64,000 bases of DNA. Source: Micromonospora sp. AMSO31t (GTDB lineage Bacteria; Actinomycetota; Actinomycetes; Mycobacteriales; Micromonosporaceae). The notes beneath the pieces were generated by a model. It did not search any database. It worked only from the letters and a program-made list of their open reading frames with translations, and was not told where the DNA came from. The position numbers and the translations under genes were made by a program. The first letter of the stretch is position 1. Each line of letters starts with the position of its first letter. The stretch lies in assembly GCF_008868175.1 (NCBI RefSeq), contig NZ_WBKT01000003.1, positions 51,948 to 115,947 of the forward strand, in the 5' to 3' direction. Below are positions 18,026 through 26,106 of this stretch, piece by piece.

Positions 18026-18856
18026 GTGGCTGACAGAACCCTGACCCTGATGGCGGTGCACGCGCACCCCGACGACGAGGCGACGAGCACCGGCGGCATC
18101 CTCGCCCGCTATGCGGCGGAGGGGGTCACGACGGTTCTCGTGACCTGCACGGACGGCGGGTGCGGCGACGGCCCCGGCGGCATCAAACCGGGCGACCCGG
18201 GGCACGACGCGGAGGCCGTGGCGGCGATGCGCCGGGCCGAGCTGGAGGCCAGCTGCGAGGCGTTGAAGGTGACGCACCTGGAGACGCTCGGCTATGCCGA
18301 CTCCGGGATGATGGGTTGGGCCACCAACGACCTGCCCGGCGCGTTCTGGAACACGCCGGTGACGGAGGCGGCCGACCGGCTGGCCGAGTTGATCCGGCGC
18401 TACCGGCCCGACGTCGTCGTCACCTACGACGAGAACGGCTTCTACGGCCACCCGGACCACATCCAGGCGCACCGCATCACCATGGCCGCCGTCGAGCGGA
18501 CGGGCATCCCCGCGAAGGTCTACTGGACCACCGTGCCGCGCAGCGCCTTCCAGGAGTTCGGCCGCGTCATGAAGGAGATCGGCGTCGAGTTCCCCGAGCC
18601 GGACGCGCCGTCGGAGGACATGCCGCAGCTCGGCCTGCCCGACGACGAGATCACCACCTGGGTGGACACGAGCGCCTACGGGGCGCAGAAGTTCGCCTCC
18701 CTGGCCGCGCATGCCAGCCAGGCCGAGAACATCTTCTTCCTGCAACTGGGGCAGGACCGGTTCACCGAGCTGATGGGCGTGGAGACCTTCGTCCGGGTCC
18801 GCGACACCACCGGCGCGCCGGCGCGCGAGGACGACCTGTTCGCCGGGCTGCGCTGA
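18026..18856 (+). CDS. PIG-L family deacetylase (Mca/MshB-like)
   Basis: 276 residues from GTG 18026. TATGGT at 18014-18019 lies at -10 distance, so translation is probably leaderless. The zinc site is clear: MAVHAHPDDEATSTGGILAR near the N terminus and FYGHPDHIQAHR near residue 145. PIG-L enzymes deacetylate GlcNAc-type amides; in actinomycetes MshB makes the mycothiol precursor and Mca cleaves mycothiol S-conjugates. The C terminus EDDLFAGLR resembles that of Mca, but the middle is shorter, so only the family is assigned. It is directly followed by a SpoIIE phosphatase relic. Confidence 0.85.
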   Translation: MADRTLTLMAVHAHPDDEATSTGGILARYAAEGVTTVLVTCTDGGCGDGPGGIKPGDPGHDAEAVAAMRRAELEASCEALKVTHLETLGYADSGMMGWATNDLPGAFWNTPVTEAADRLAELIRRYRPDVVVTYDENGFYGHPDHIQAHRITMAAVERTGIPAKVYWTTVPRSAFQEFGRVMKEIGVEFPEPDAPSEDMPQLGLPDDEITTWVDTSAYGAQKFASLAAHASQAENIFFLQLGQDRFTELMGVETFVRVRDTTGAPAREDDLFAGLR

Positions 18857-19384
18857 ACCTGGGCCGCGACGTGCTGCACTTCAGCGTCACCGACGCGATG
18901 GGCCACGGGGTGGCCAGCGCGCTGACGGCCACCCTCGGCTTGGGCAGCCTGCGCAACATCCGCCGCCGCGGGGCCGGCCTGGTGCAGCAGGCCGACGCCG
19001 CGAACGCCGCCGTGGCCGAACACACCGGCGTACGCGGCAGCTACGTCACCCCGGTGCTCGGCCGCCTCGACCTGCGCACCGGTGTGTGCGCGTTGCTGAA
19101 TGCCGGGCACGTGCCGCCGCTGGTGATGCGCGGCGGGGACGCCCAGCCGCTGCGGCTCCCGCGTAACTTCCCGCTGGGCATGTTCACCGAGGCCGACTAC
19201 CACCACGGGGAGATCACACTGCAACCCGGCGACCGCCTGGTACTGGTCACCGACGGCATGCGCGAGGGCACCGCCGCCAGCCTGGACCTGTTGGCCATGC
19301 TGCGGTCGATCGGCGATCTGCACCCCCGCGAGGCGGTCCGGGCGTTGGCCCGGCGAGCCCGGCCCGAGGGTCCTCTCGCCGGCG
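18857..19384 (+). pseudogene. Relic of a SpoIIE-type PP2C phosphatase
   Basis: In the frame starting at base 1 modulo 3, translation shows the core of a SpoIIE/RsbU phosphatase without start or end: GRDVLHFSVTDAMGHGVASA (metal-binding Asp-x-Met-Gly-His-Gly), LRNIRRRGAGLVQQADAANA, LGRLDLRTGVCALLNAGHVP, LQPGDRLVLVTDGM, then DLHPREAVRALARRA, after which similarity stops. The N-terminal sensor domain, the first metal-binding Asp and the last strand are missing, and there is no start codon with ribosome site. It begins right behind the PIG-L stop and runs into the convergent iminopeptidase gene, so both ends were probably cut by rearrangement. Confidence 0.75.
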
Positions 19385-20686
19385 TCAGAGTTCGCCGCGG
19401 ACCAGCCGGATCAGCCGGTCGAGGACCCGGCCGCCGCTGACCCGGAGGCCGTCGTGCTCGTACTCGTTCGTGACCCAGGTGCGCAGGCCGCGCACCGCGC
19501 GCGCCGTGGCGAGCGAATCGTCGGCGTCGACGTACATGTCGTCGTGGTAGACGGCCGCGGCCACCGGTACCTCGTTGCGCGCGAGTTGTGCGGGGTCGTA
19601 GAGGTCCGGCCAGTCCCCCCGCTGGGCGAGCAGGTCCGCCACCTCGTCGAGCGGGGCCAGCGCCGGGTCGGTGGCGAACATCCACGGATAGATCATCTCG
19701 CCGGTCAGCAGCACGGGGAGGCCGTCGGCCAGCGCCCGGTCGGCGTCGAACCGCGGGAACTCCGCGCGTACCGACTGGGCCGCCCATCCCGTGCCGCGCG
19801 GGGACGCCGACCGCTGGCCGTAGATCGACTCGTGCAGGACGGCGTAGAGCGGGCGGCCGGCGAACGACAGGTGGCCCTCGACCTGGGCGAGGAACGGGTC
19901 GGACAGCCGGCCGCCGCGCAGAACGCTGTCCTCGAGCAGGTAGTGCAGCGTGTGCGAGCCGCTGCCGGTGCCCAGCATGATGCCGAGCGCCTGGAACGCC
20001 TCGGCGGTCAGCAGCCCGCCGCCGGGCAGCCGTACCTCCTGCTCCCGCAGGTGCCGCACCAGGGCGCGGACGGTGTCGACGTCGTCCGGGTAGCGCGCGT
20101 AGTGCGCCTCGACCTTGCGCTGCACCCGCGGATAGGCGGCCCGGTAGACGGCCTCGGGCGTGCTGCGCAGGCCCGGGAGGCCGCCGGTCACGAACGCCTC
20201 GCGGATGCCGTCGGGCGCGTACGACAGGTAGGTGAGGGTGCAGAAGCCGCCGTAGCTCTGGCCCAGCAGGCTCCACCGGCCGCCCTCGCCGAGGAGTTCC
20301 CGGCGGATCAGCTCGCAGTCCCGGACGATCGAGTCGGCCCGGAAATGCGCCAGGTACCCGGCCTGGGCGGCCGCGCCACCCCGCTCCGGCAGCGTGTGCC
20401 GGTCGACGGGCGTGGAGCGGCCGGTGCCGCGCTGGTCGAGCAGCAGCACCCGGTAGTCGTCCAACGCGCGGTCCAGCCAGCTGTCGCGGCCCACCGGCCG
20501 CGGTGACCGGCCGCCCGGCCCGCCCTGAAGGAACAGCAGCCAGGGCAGTGACTCCCGTTCCCGGCCGGCGGCCACGACCTCGCGGCCGTACACCTCGATC
20601 CGCTCACCGGCCGGGTCCGCGTGGTCGAGCGGTACCCGGAAGCTGTGGTCGGTGATGACGGTGCCCGGATGGCGGTAGGTCGGCAC
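19385..20686 (-). CDS. Proline iminopeptidase-like alpha/beta hydrolase
   Basis: 433 residues. S33-type peptidase that removes N-terminal proline from peptides. Oxyanion motif FLQGGPGGRSPRP near residue 54, LLLDQRGTGRSTP, nucleophile elbow GQSYGG with Ser144, and a helical cap (about 180-330). The catalytic Asp is probably in YHDDMYVDADDS, and the C terminus EYEHDGLRVSG provides the His (consensus EHDGL). Length and the cap are typical of the larger actinomycete iminopeptidases. It is monocistronic; the neighbour on the 3' side is the SpoIIE relic. Confidence 0.88.
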   Translation of the reverse strand: MPTYRHPGTVITDHSFRVPLDHADPAGERIEVYGREVVAAGRERESLPWLLFLQGGPGGRSPRPVGRDSWLDRALDDYRVLLLDQRGTGRSTPVDRHTLPERGGAAAQAGYLAHFRADSIVRDCELIRRELLGEGGRWSLLGQSYGGFCTLTYLSYAPDGIREAFVTGGLPGLRSTPEAVYRAAYPRVQRKVEAHYARYPDDVDTVRALVRHLREQEVRLPGGGLLTAEAFQALGIMLGTGSGSHTLHYLLEDSVLRGGRLSDPFLAQVEGHLSFAGRPLYAVLHESIYGQRSASPRGTGWAAQSVRAEFPRFDADRALADGLPVLLTGEMIYPWMFATDPALAPLDEVADLLAQRGDWPDLYDPAQLARNEVPVAAAVYHDDMYVDADDSLATARAVRGLRTWVTNEYEHDGLRVSGGRVLDRLIRLVRGEL

Positions 20687-20881
20687 GGGTTTTTCCCTTC
20701 CTCACGGTGTCCGCGATCAGGTGCCCGCGCGGGCACGGGAGGGCGGCGCGCCCGACCCTAGCGCGGATGATCGTCACGAACGTGACGGGACGCATCGACG
20801 CGGTCTGGGTGGGCATACCGGGAGGAAGCCGGGACGCGGTTCGCGAGAGTGTTCCCGGTCAGGCCCTCTCCCCACCCCGAA

Positions 20882-20922
20882 CGAGCATGGTCTGCTGCCC
20901 TGCAGGCAGCAGACCATGCTCG
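20882..20922. terminator. Strong terminator of the 22700-20955 operon
   Basis: Perfect 18-bp stem (CGAGCATGGTCTGCTGCC with its complement at 20905-20922) and a 5-base loop, 33 bp beyond the stop of the DUF3618 gene on the minus strand. Confidence 0.85.
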
Positions 20923-20954
20923 CGGCGGGTCGGAGCCCGAACGGCCACGCCGAT

Positions 20955-21617
20955 CTAGCGGTGCCGGATCTCCCCGGCGGCGTTCCGGGTGTCCTCCTGA
21001 ACCTGGTGTGCGGCCGATCGGCCCTGGTCGCGGACGGCGGACGCGCCCTGGGCAGCGGTGGACCGCACCGACTGGGCCGCCTGCTGCGCGGGCTCGCGCA
21101 GGTCGTCCCGGAGCTGGTTGCCGACCTGGCTCGCCTGCTCGCGCAGCCCGGCGGAGTGCTCCTGGACCATGCCCTTGGCCTGTCCGGCCCACTGCCGCTC
21201 CGGGCGGCTGGGCGGGATCAGGGAGGACACCAGCAGTCCGGCGCCGAAGGCGATCAGGCCGGCCGCGAGCGGGTTGCCCTGGGTCTGCGCCCGGGACTGC
21301 TGCCCGAGCGACCGCGCCTCGTCCCGGACCGTGCCGGCAGCGCTCTGCGCCTGCGCGCGGGACTGGTGCCCGAGCGATCGCGTCCCCTCCCGGACCGAAC
21401 CGGCAGCCTGCGACATCCGCTGGCCGGCACCGTGCCCGTCCGTCTGCGCGCCCATCACCTTCTCCTTGGCTCGGGTCAGCGCGCCGCGAGCCTGCCCGAC
21501 ACGCTCACCGGCGATCCGACGCGGGTTCATCTTGTCGGTCAGCGCATCCACGTCGCTGCTCAAGTCGCTCCGGGTGCTCTCGATCTCTGATCGGATCCGA
21601 TCCGGATCGTTGGACAT
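20955..21617 (-). CDS. DUF3618 domain protein
   Basis: 220 residues from ATG 21617 (MSNDPDRIRSEIESTRSDLS) with AGGGGAG ribosome site. The N-terminal 45 residues are the DUF3618 motif (IRSEIESTRSDLSSDVDALT, then KMNPRRIAGERV). One hydrophobic segment (NPLAAGLIAFGAGLLVSSLI) anchors it in the membrane near residue 125; the flanks are amphipathic helices rich in Gln, Ala and Arg with a repeated SLG(H/Q)QSRAQ(A/T)Q unit. Last gene of a three-gene envelope operon. Function is unknown; such operons are linked to cell-envelope stress in other bacteria, which is inference here. Confidence 0.82.
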   Translation of the reverse strand: MSNDPDRIRSEIESTRSDLSSDVDALTDKMNPRRIAGERVGQARGALTRAKEKVMGAQTDGHGAGQRMSQAAGSVREGTRSLGHQSRAQAQSAAGTVRDEARSLGQQSRAQTQGNPLAAGLIAFGAGLLVSSLIPPSRPERQWAGQAKGMVQEHSAGLREQASQVGNQLRDDLREPAQQAAQSVRSTAAQGASAVRDQGRSAAHQVQEDTRNAAGEIRHR

Positions 21618-21639
21618 GATCCGCTCCCCTCTGGCTCGG

Positions 21640-22035
21640 TCACCGGCCTCGCATGGCCTGCGGCATCTCCCGCGCGGTCTGTTTGGTCCGGGGCAGGACC
21701 GCACGGAGTTGCTGCATCTTGGTCCGCGCGTTGGCGAGCAGGATGGCGGCGGCAACCGCCCAGACGACCGCCACGATCAGTGCGGCCCATCCCTCATCCA
21801 TGACGTTCGACAGACCCCACCACACCGCGTACGACACGAACAGCACGGCCAGGAAACCGGCAAGCGCCGCCCCGCCGAACATGCCGCCGGCCTTGCCGGC
21901 CTGCGTCGCCTCCTCGCGCAGCTCCGCCTTGGCCAGCTCGACCTCTTTGCGGACCAGTGTGGAGAGATCCCGGGTCACGTCGCCCAGCAGCTCGCCGACG
22001 GAGGACTGCGTCCGTTCCTTCTCCGGGGCGCTCAC
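21640..22035 (-). CDS. Phage-holin-family (YqjE/DUF1469-like) membrane protein
   Basis: 131 residues. The GTG start overlaps the previous stop in GTGA (22032-22035). Features: cytoplasmic VGELLGDVTRDLSTLVRKEV helix, then two transmembrane helices (GGAALAGFLAVLFVSYAVWW and AALIVAVVWAVAAAILLANA) and a basic C terminus. This is the phage_holin_3_6/YqjE family, which is not a lysis holin in this context but an inner-membrane protein of unknown role found with DUF3618 and YqjD-like proteins. Middle gene of the operon. Confidence 0.85.
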   Translation of the reverse strand: MSAPEKERTQSSVGELLGDVTRDLSTLVRKEVELAKAELREEATQAGKAGGMFGGAALAGFLAVLFVSYAVWWGLSNVMDEGWAALIVAVVWAVAAAILLANARTKMQQLRAVLPRTKQTAREMPQAMRGR

Positions 22036-22700
22036 GGTGCCACCCCGCCCGGGATGTCCGGCTCCGGCCGGCCGGCCGGCGACACGTTCTGCGCCCGGGC
22101 CACCCCGGTGTAGGGCTGGTCTCCGGTGTACGGCGCCTCGACCGCCCGCTCGGACGACGGCGACGCCGGCTGCGTGGGCTGGGCCGGCTGGGCGCCGGAG
22201 CCCGACCCGTCGGAGCCGGTCATGTTTCTCGTGAGCCGGCCGACCAGCAGGCCCGCCACCACCGCGCCGGCGAGGAACGTTCCGGGATGCTGCCGGGCGT
22301 ACCCTCGTACCTCGTCCAGGACGTCGCCCGGCTCCCGCTGGTCGAGCCATCCGGCGGCGCGCTGCGCCGCGTCGGCCGCCCGGCGGACGGCCTCGCCGGC
22401 CATGCCGGACTCGCCGCTCCGCTCGGCCATCGAGCCGAGCTCACGGCCGAGGTCGCGCAACCCGTCGGCGGCCCGGTGCTGCTGCGTCCGAGCCTGGTCC
22501 CGCAGTTGCGTGGTGGCCTGCCCGGTCAGGTTCCGCGCCTGCTGCGCCGCCTCCGCGGCCACCTGCCCGCCCTGCTCGGTGGCGGCGTGCGCCACCTGGC
22601 CGCCCGTCTGCATGGCGTGCTGCCCGACCCGGGACGCCTGCTGCCGGGCCTGCTCCCCCGTGCCGCCGCCTGGAGGCCGGCTCTGGTTGGTTGCCGTCAT
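22032..22700 (-). CDS. Hypothetical Gln/Ala-rich protein with one membrane segment
   Basis: 222 residues from ATG 22700, ribosome site AGGGAGGA. First gene of the operon. Residues 1-140 are low-complexity amphipathic helix (repeats such as QARNLTGQATTQLRDQARTQ), likely coiled coil; PGTFLAGAVVAGLLVGRLT near residue 160 is a single hydrophobic segment with glycine zippers, like YqjD/ElaB ribosome-anchoring proteins; the C-terminal tail is Pro/Ser/Gly rich. Specific role unknown. Confidence 0.72.
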   Translation of the reverse strand: MTATNQSRPPGGGTGEQARQQASRVGQHAMQTGGQVAHAATEQGGQVAAEAAQQARNLTGQATTQLRDQARTQQHRAADGLRDLGRELGSMAERSGESGMAGEAVRRAADAAQRAAGWLDQREPGDVLDEVRGYARQHPGTFLAGAVVAGLLVGRLTRNMTGSDGSGSGAQPAQPTQPASPSSERAVEAPYTGDQPYTGVARAQNVSPAGRPEPDIPGGVAP

Positions 22701-22998
22701 GCCCTGATTCCTCCCTCGCGCCGGGCCCGCGAAGCTTTCCGCTCCGCCCGCCCGGTCACAGCACATGTCGCCGCCGTTGCAGGAGCGCCATCCGATGACC
22801 CGCGAGACGCAGATGTCAGTTGTCGAAATGCGCGTTGCAGTGCGGCCCTGGCGTGGTGCACGTTTTCGACTTCTCGCATTCCGCAGGTGAGTGCCCGCCG
22901 GACCGGCCGTTATGCCCGCCCGCCAGGAGCCGGAACCGGAGACGGCGCGCGGCCGGGACGACCTGGGGCAGGCCGGCGGAAACAGCTCGATACGCCGT

Positions 22999-23409
22999 TC
23001 AGCCCACCCCGACGGTCTGTCGGTCAAGCTCGATCAGGGCCACCACGCGTTCCTGTCCTCGGGGGTAGGGCGCTCCGGCGTACTTGATGGCCAACTGGTC
23101 GATGATCTGCCACGCCGCGTCACCCTCGACCCATTCGACGACGCGCCCGCGGATGACGACGGGTTCGAACGGGTTGTCGACGGGCGCGATGGACAGCGCG
23201 AGCCGAGGGTCGCGGCGCAGGTTGCGTGCCTTGCGCGAGCCGGGACCGGTGAAGAAGACGATCCGGTCACCGTGCGTGCCGACATAGACGGGGGTGGCGT
23301 GGGGCGAGCCGTCCGGAAGGACGGTGGCGAGGTGAGCGATCGAGGTGCCGTCGAGTACGCGCCGCGCGCGCGGATCGAGCATGGGACCGGTCCCTTCGGT
23401 GGTGGTCAT
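22999..23409 (-). CDS. PPOX-class F420-dependent or FMN-binding protein
   Basis: 136 residues. Split-barrel flavin/deazaflavin-binding family: RRVLDGTSIAHLATVLPDGS and HATPVYVGTHGDRIVFFTGP, then SRKARNLRRDPRLALSIAP are the usual TIGR03618-type signatures. These enzymes use F420 or FMN to reduce small molecules. Its ATG lies in the ATGA overlap with the upstream DHFR-fold gene, so the two are co-translated. Both diverge from the HxlR regulator, which probably controls them. Confidence 0.85.
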   Translation of the reverse strand: MTTTEGTGPMLDPRARRVLDGTSIAHLATVLPDGSPHATPVYVGTHGDRIVFFTGPGSRKARNLRRDPRLALSIAPVDNPFEPVVIRGRVVEWVEGDAAWQIIDQLAIKYAGAPYPRGQERVVALIELDRQTVGVG

Positions 23410-24002
23410 CGGAGCACCTCGTAGTGGAGGTGGGTCACGCCGGGCGCCGGGACGGCCTCGACGAGACGGAGTCGCACGTGCTCGGGGAGCGACTGGAAGT
23501 AGGGTCGGCCGCCGCCGAGCAGGATCGGCACCTGGTGCAGGATCAGCTCGTCGACCAGTCCCGCAGCCAGGGCCGCTGTCACGACGCCGCCACCCATGAG
23601 GGCGACGTCCTTGTCGCCGGCGGCGTCCCGCGCGGCCGCGACGGCGTCCTCGATCCCGGTGGTGACCAGCGTCTGACGGTCGTCGCTCATACCCGGCACC
23701 GGTCGGTGGCTGAGCACGAACAGCGGCGCCGCCGGGTGCGGCGTCCCGCCGTGGATCCACCCGGAGTCGTCGTAGGTGTTGCGGCCGGCCAGGCTCGCGC
23801 CGACGCGACCGGCCAGGGCGTCGAACACCCGGGCACTGGGCTCACTCAGCCGGAAGCCATCGAACACCTGGCTGGGGGTGTCACCGTCGAAGTACCAGTC
23901 GAACAGCATCGTGGCGTCGCCCAGCCCTCGCCCTTCGCCCGGGTCGCGACCGGTGATGTAGCCGTCGACCGAGACCGACAGTGCGGTGAACACCTTGCTC
24001 AT
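23406..24002 (-). CDS. Dihydrofolate reductase-fold (RibD C-terminal) oxidoreductase
   Basis: 198 residues. NADPH-binding reductase fold of the RibD_C group: SKVFTALSVSVDGYITGRDP at the start, RVGASLAGRNTYDDSGWIHG, PLFVLSHRP, DVALMGGGVVTAALAAGLVD, then PILLGGGRPYFQSLP. This group reduces unknown small molecules and is rarely the housekeeping folate enzyme. Four-base overlap (ATGA) with the PPOX gene downstream. A paralogue lies at 39786. The divergent HxlR gene and shared repeats suggest redox or electrophile-responsive control. Confidence 0.87.
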   Translation of the reverse strand: MSKVFTALSVSVDGYITGRDPGEGRGLGDATMLFDWYFDGDTPSQVFDGFRLSEPSARVFDALAGRVGASLAGRNTYDDSGWIHGGTPHPAAPLFVLSHRPVPGMSDDRQTLVTTGIEDAVAAARDAAGDKDVALMGGGVVTAALAAGLVDELILHQVPILLGGGRPYFQSLPEHVRLRLVEAVPAPGVTHLHYEVLR

Positions 24003-24015
24003 TGCCGTACCCCCT

Positions 24016-24068
24016 AAGTTCCTTCAAGAGACTCCATGACCGTAACAGCCCAAGTTCCTTAAGGGAAC
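24016..24068. promoter_or_regulatory. Candidate HxlR operator pair
   Basis: AAGTTCCTT occurs twice in the 87-bp divergent gap, at 24016-24024 and 24052-24060. The second copy is part of GTTCC-TTAAG-GGAAC, an inverted repeat at 24054-24068. Two copies between divergent starts suit an HxlR dimer that represses both directions. Confidence 0.6.
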
Positions 24069-24089
24069 CCCGTTTGCTACGCTCATCCC

Positions 24090-24542
24090 ATGCAACGGAC
24101 GAACTTCGGCGAGATGGCGTGCTCGATCGCGCGCACGCTCGACGTGATCGGAGAGCCCTGGTCCCCGCTGGTCCTGCGTGACGTGTACGCCGGGTTCACC
24201 CGCTTCGAGCAGATCCAGGCGGACCTCGGCATCTCCCGCAAGGTCCTGACCGAGCGGCTGAACCACCTCGTCGACCAGGGCGTCCTCGAGCGCCGGCCCT
24301 ACGACCAGCGACCCCGGTTCGAGTACGTCCTGACCGAGAAGGGCACCGAGCTGGTCGACCTGCTGATGGTGATGGTCCGCTGGGGCGACAAGTGGCTCGC
24401 CGGTCAGGCCGGCGCGCCGCTGCTGTACCGCCACCACGCATGCGGCGAGATCAGCAGCGTCGACCTGCGCTGTGCACACTGCGGCGAGCCGATGCACGCC
24501 GGCGACGTCGACCTGCTTCCCGGCCCCGGCGCGGCGAGCTGA
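24090..24542 (+). CDS. HxlR-family transcriptional regulator
   Basis: 150 residues; winged helix-turn-helix dimer. Hallmarks: FGEMACSIARTLDVIGEPWS at the N terminus, DVYAGFTRFEQIQADLGIS, then RKVLTERLNHLVDQGVLERR. The C-terminal HHACGEISSVDLRCAHCGEP has Cys pairs that could bind zinc or sense oxidants, a known extension in this family. Divergent from the DHFR/PPOX pair. Confidence 0.9.
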   Translation: MQRTNFGEMACSIARTLDVIGEPWSPLVLRDVYAGFTRFEQIQADLGISRKVLTERLNHLVDQGVLERRPYDQRPRFEYVLTEKGTELVDLLMVMVRWGDKWLAGQAGAPLLYRHHACGEISSVDLRCAHCGEPMHAGDVDLLPGPGAAS

Positions 24543-24679
24543 CGCCACCGCACCGTGGGCCGTCACCGGCGGACAAGGCCAGGGCGGGTGACCCGGTGGA
24601 GCGCCTCGGCGAGGCACGGGCGGCACCTGCGCGGCCCCGGCGACCGCCCAGGACCGCTGACCGGCGCGCCGCGGGCGGC

Positions 24680-25276
24680 TCAGCGTCCCGGCACCGGGGC
24701 CGGTCGAGGCCGGTCTGACGACGCACTGGCCGGGGCCCGCCACCAGCGGCGCGACGCCAGCGCGGCGAGCCCGGCACCGGCGGTGTTGAGCAGTACGTCA
24801 TCGACGGAGGACACCCGGTCCAGCCGCAGGAGGTACTGCGCCGCCTCGACCAGGAGCGAGCAGCCCGCCGCGAGCGCCAGGATCCGCGGCACCGACGCGA
24901 GCGCCGCGAAACGCAGCGGGGCGAGGAACCCCAGTGCCGCGAACACCAGCAGGTTGCCGACGATCTGGACCGTCACCGTCAGCGGCCCGCTCGCGAGGAT
25001 CGTGAGGAGGTCCCGCAGCGGCACGAGGCCCACCCGACCGGGAACCGCGCCGGCCCCGTCGCCCGGCAACATGATCATCCATACCCACGGCACCGTGCCG
25101 TAGACGATGCCGACCTCAGCCAGCGACGTGCGCCACGCCCCCGCCGGCACGGTGCCGGTGACACTCCGACGGCGCGCCAGGGCCCAGACCGCCAGCGCGG
25201 CCAGCGGCAGTGCGGCAACCGTGATGAGTACGACGCCGTTGAACGTGCCGACCCAGCCGTGCCATCCCTTGACCAT
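24680..25276 (-). CDS. VanZ-like membrane protein
   Basis: 198 residues with about five transmembrane segments. VanZ signature: PLRDLLTILASGPLTVTVQI, VGNLLVFAALGFLAPLRF, then SLLVEAAQYLLRLDRVSSVD and DVLLNTAGAGLAAL. VanZ proteins affect teicoplanin resistance in enterococci; in actinomycetes the role is unknown. Isolated gene; 137 bp of noncoding DNA separate it from the HxlR gene. Confidence 0.85.
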   Translation of the reverse strand: MVKGWHGWVGTFNGVVLITVAALPLAALAVWALARRRSVTGTVPAGAWRTSLAEVGIVYGTVPWVWMIMLPGDGAGAVPGRVGLVPLRDLLTILASGPLTVTVQIVGNLLVFAALGFLAPLRFAALASVPRILALAAGCSLLVEAAQYLLRLDRVSSVDDVLLNTAGAGLAALASRRWWRAPASASSDRPRPAPVPGR

Positions 25277-25419
25277 GCCGCCTCCACTGTCGTCCGACCG
25301 CGGAATCTACCCGGGCCGCGCGGGCTGTCCGGCGTGGTGCATCCGGGCGGGACGCTCGGGGCGAACAAGGGTCGTGACGACCAGTCACCGCTTGGGTCCC
25401 ACCGACGAAGGGCTTACCA

Positions 25420-26070
25420 ATGAGGATCTCTCGTGTCGCTGCCCGGCTCGCCGTGGGCACCACGGCCGCGGCCATGGCCACCACCGCCGTCGCCGCGCCC
25501 GCGCAGGCTGCCACCACGGCGTTCGGCACCCGATCGCTGGCGGCAGTGCTCACGGCCGACACCAGCGGATTCGACCGCAACTCCCGGGACTTCGACGTGC
25601 TCACCGCGGCGGTGCTGGCGGTGCTGCAGGCCAAGCCGGACTCGCCGGTCGAGGTGCTCACCGACGGCAGCGCCCCGCTGACCGCGTTCGTGCCGAACGA
25701 CCACGCCTTCCGGGAGCTGGTCCGCGACCTCACGCACGCCCGCACGCTGCCCGGCGAACGGACCGCGTTCGACGCGGTGGCCGGCCTCGGGGTGGACACC
25801 GTCGAGGACGTGTTGCTCTACCACGTGGTGCCCGGCGCCACGATCGACCGGAAGGCGGCACTCAAGGCCGACGGGGTGGAGCTGTCCACCGCGCTCGGCG
25901 CGACCGTCGAGGTCGACGTCAAGCGCTGCTGGTACGGCCGGCAGGTGCGGCTCGTCGACGCCGACACCAGCGACCGCGACGCGCGGGTGGTCCGCTATGA
26001 CCTGAACAAGGGCAACCGGCAGATCGGCCACGCGGTCGACCGGGTGCTCCGCCCGATCGACCTGCCCTGA
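25420..26070 (+). CDS. Secreted fasciclin (FAS1) domain protein
   Basis: 216 residues. Signal peptide MRISRVAARLAVGTTAAAMA with an Ala-rich end and a cleavage site near APAQA. One FAS1 domain from about residue 38 (RSLAAVLTADTSGFDRNSRD, LTAFVPNDHAFREL, VEDVLLYHVVPGATI, and the H2-type end IGHAVDRVLRPIDLP). FAS1 domains mediate adhesion outside the cell. No Cys pair or anchor is seen, so it is secreted free. Confidence 0.87.
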   Translation: MRISRVAARLAVGTTAAAMATTAVAAPAQAATTAFGTRSLAAVLTADTSGFDRNSRDFDVLTAAVLAVLQAKPDSPVEVLTDGSAPLTAFVPNDHAFRELVRDLTHARTLPGERTAFDAVAGLGVDTVEDVLLYHVVPGATIDRKAALKADGVELSTALGATVEVDVKRCWYGRQVRLVDADTSDRDARVVRYDLNKGNRQIGHAVDRVLRPIDLP

Positions 26071-26081
26071 CGCTCACCGGC

Positions 26082-26105
26082 GGCGCCCGGCACCTGCCGG
26101 GCGCC
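26082..26105. terminator. Bidirectional terminator between convergent genes
   Basis: GGCGCCCGGC / GCCGGGCGCC, perfect 10-bp stem, loop ACCT, ending 1 bp before the GlxA-like stop and 11 bp after the fasciclin stop. Confidence 0.7.
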
Positions 26106-26106
26106 C

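Noticed and set aside
20882..20922. 36-base arms at 20882-20922 as transposon ends
   Set aside because: Arms are directly adjacent with a 5-base loop and sit just after an operon end, so a terminator explains them.
21640..22035. Prophage lysis holin
   Set aside because: The holin-family name is historical; no endolysin or phage structural gene is near and the operon is a chromosomal envelope operon.
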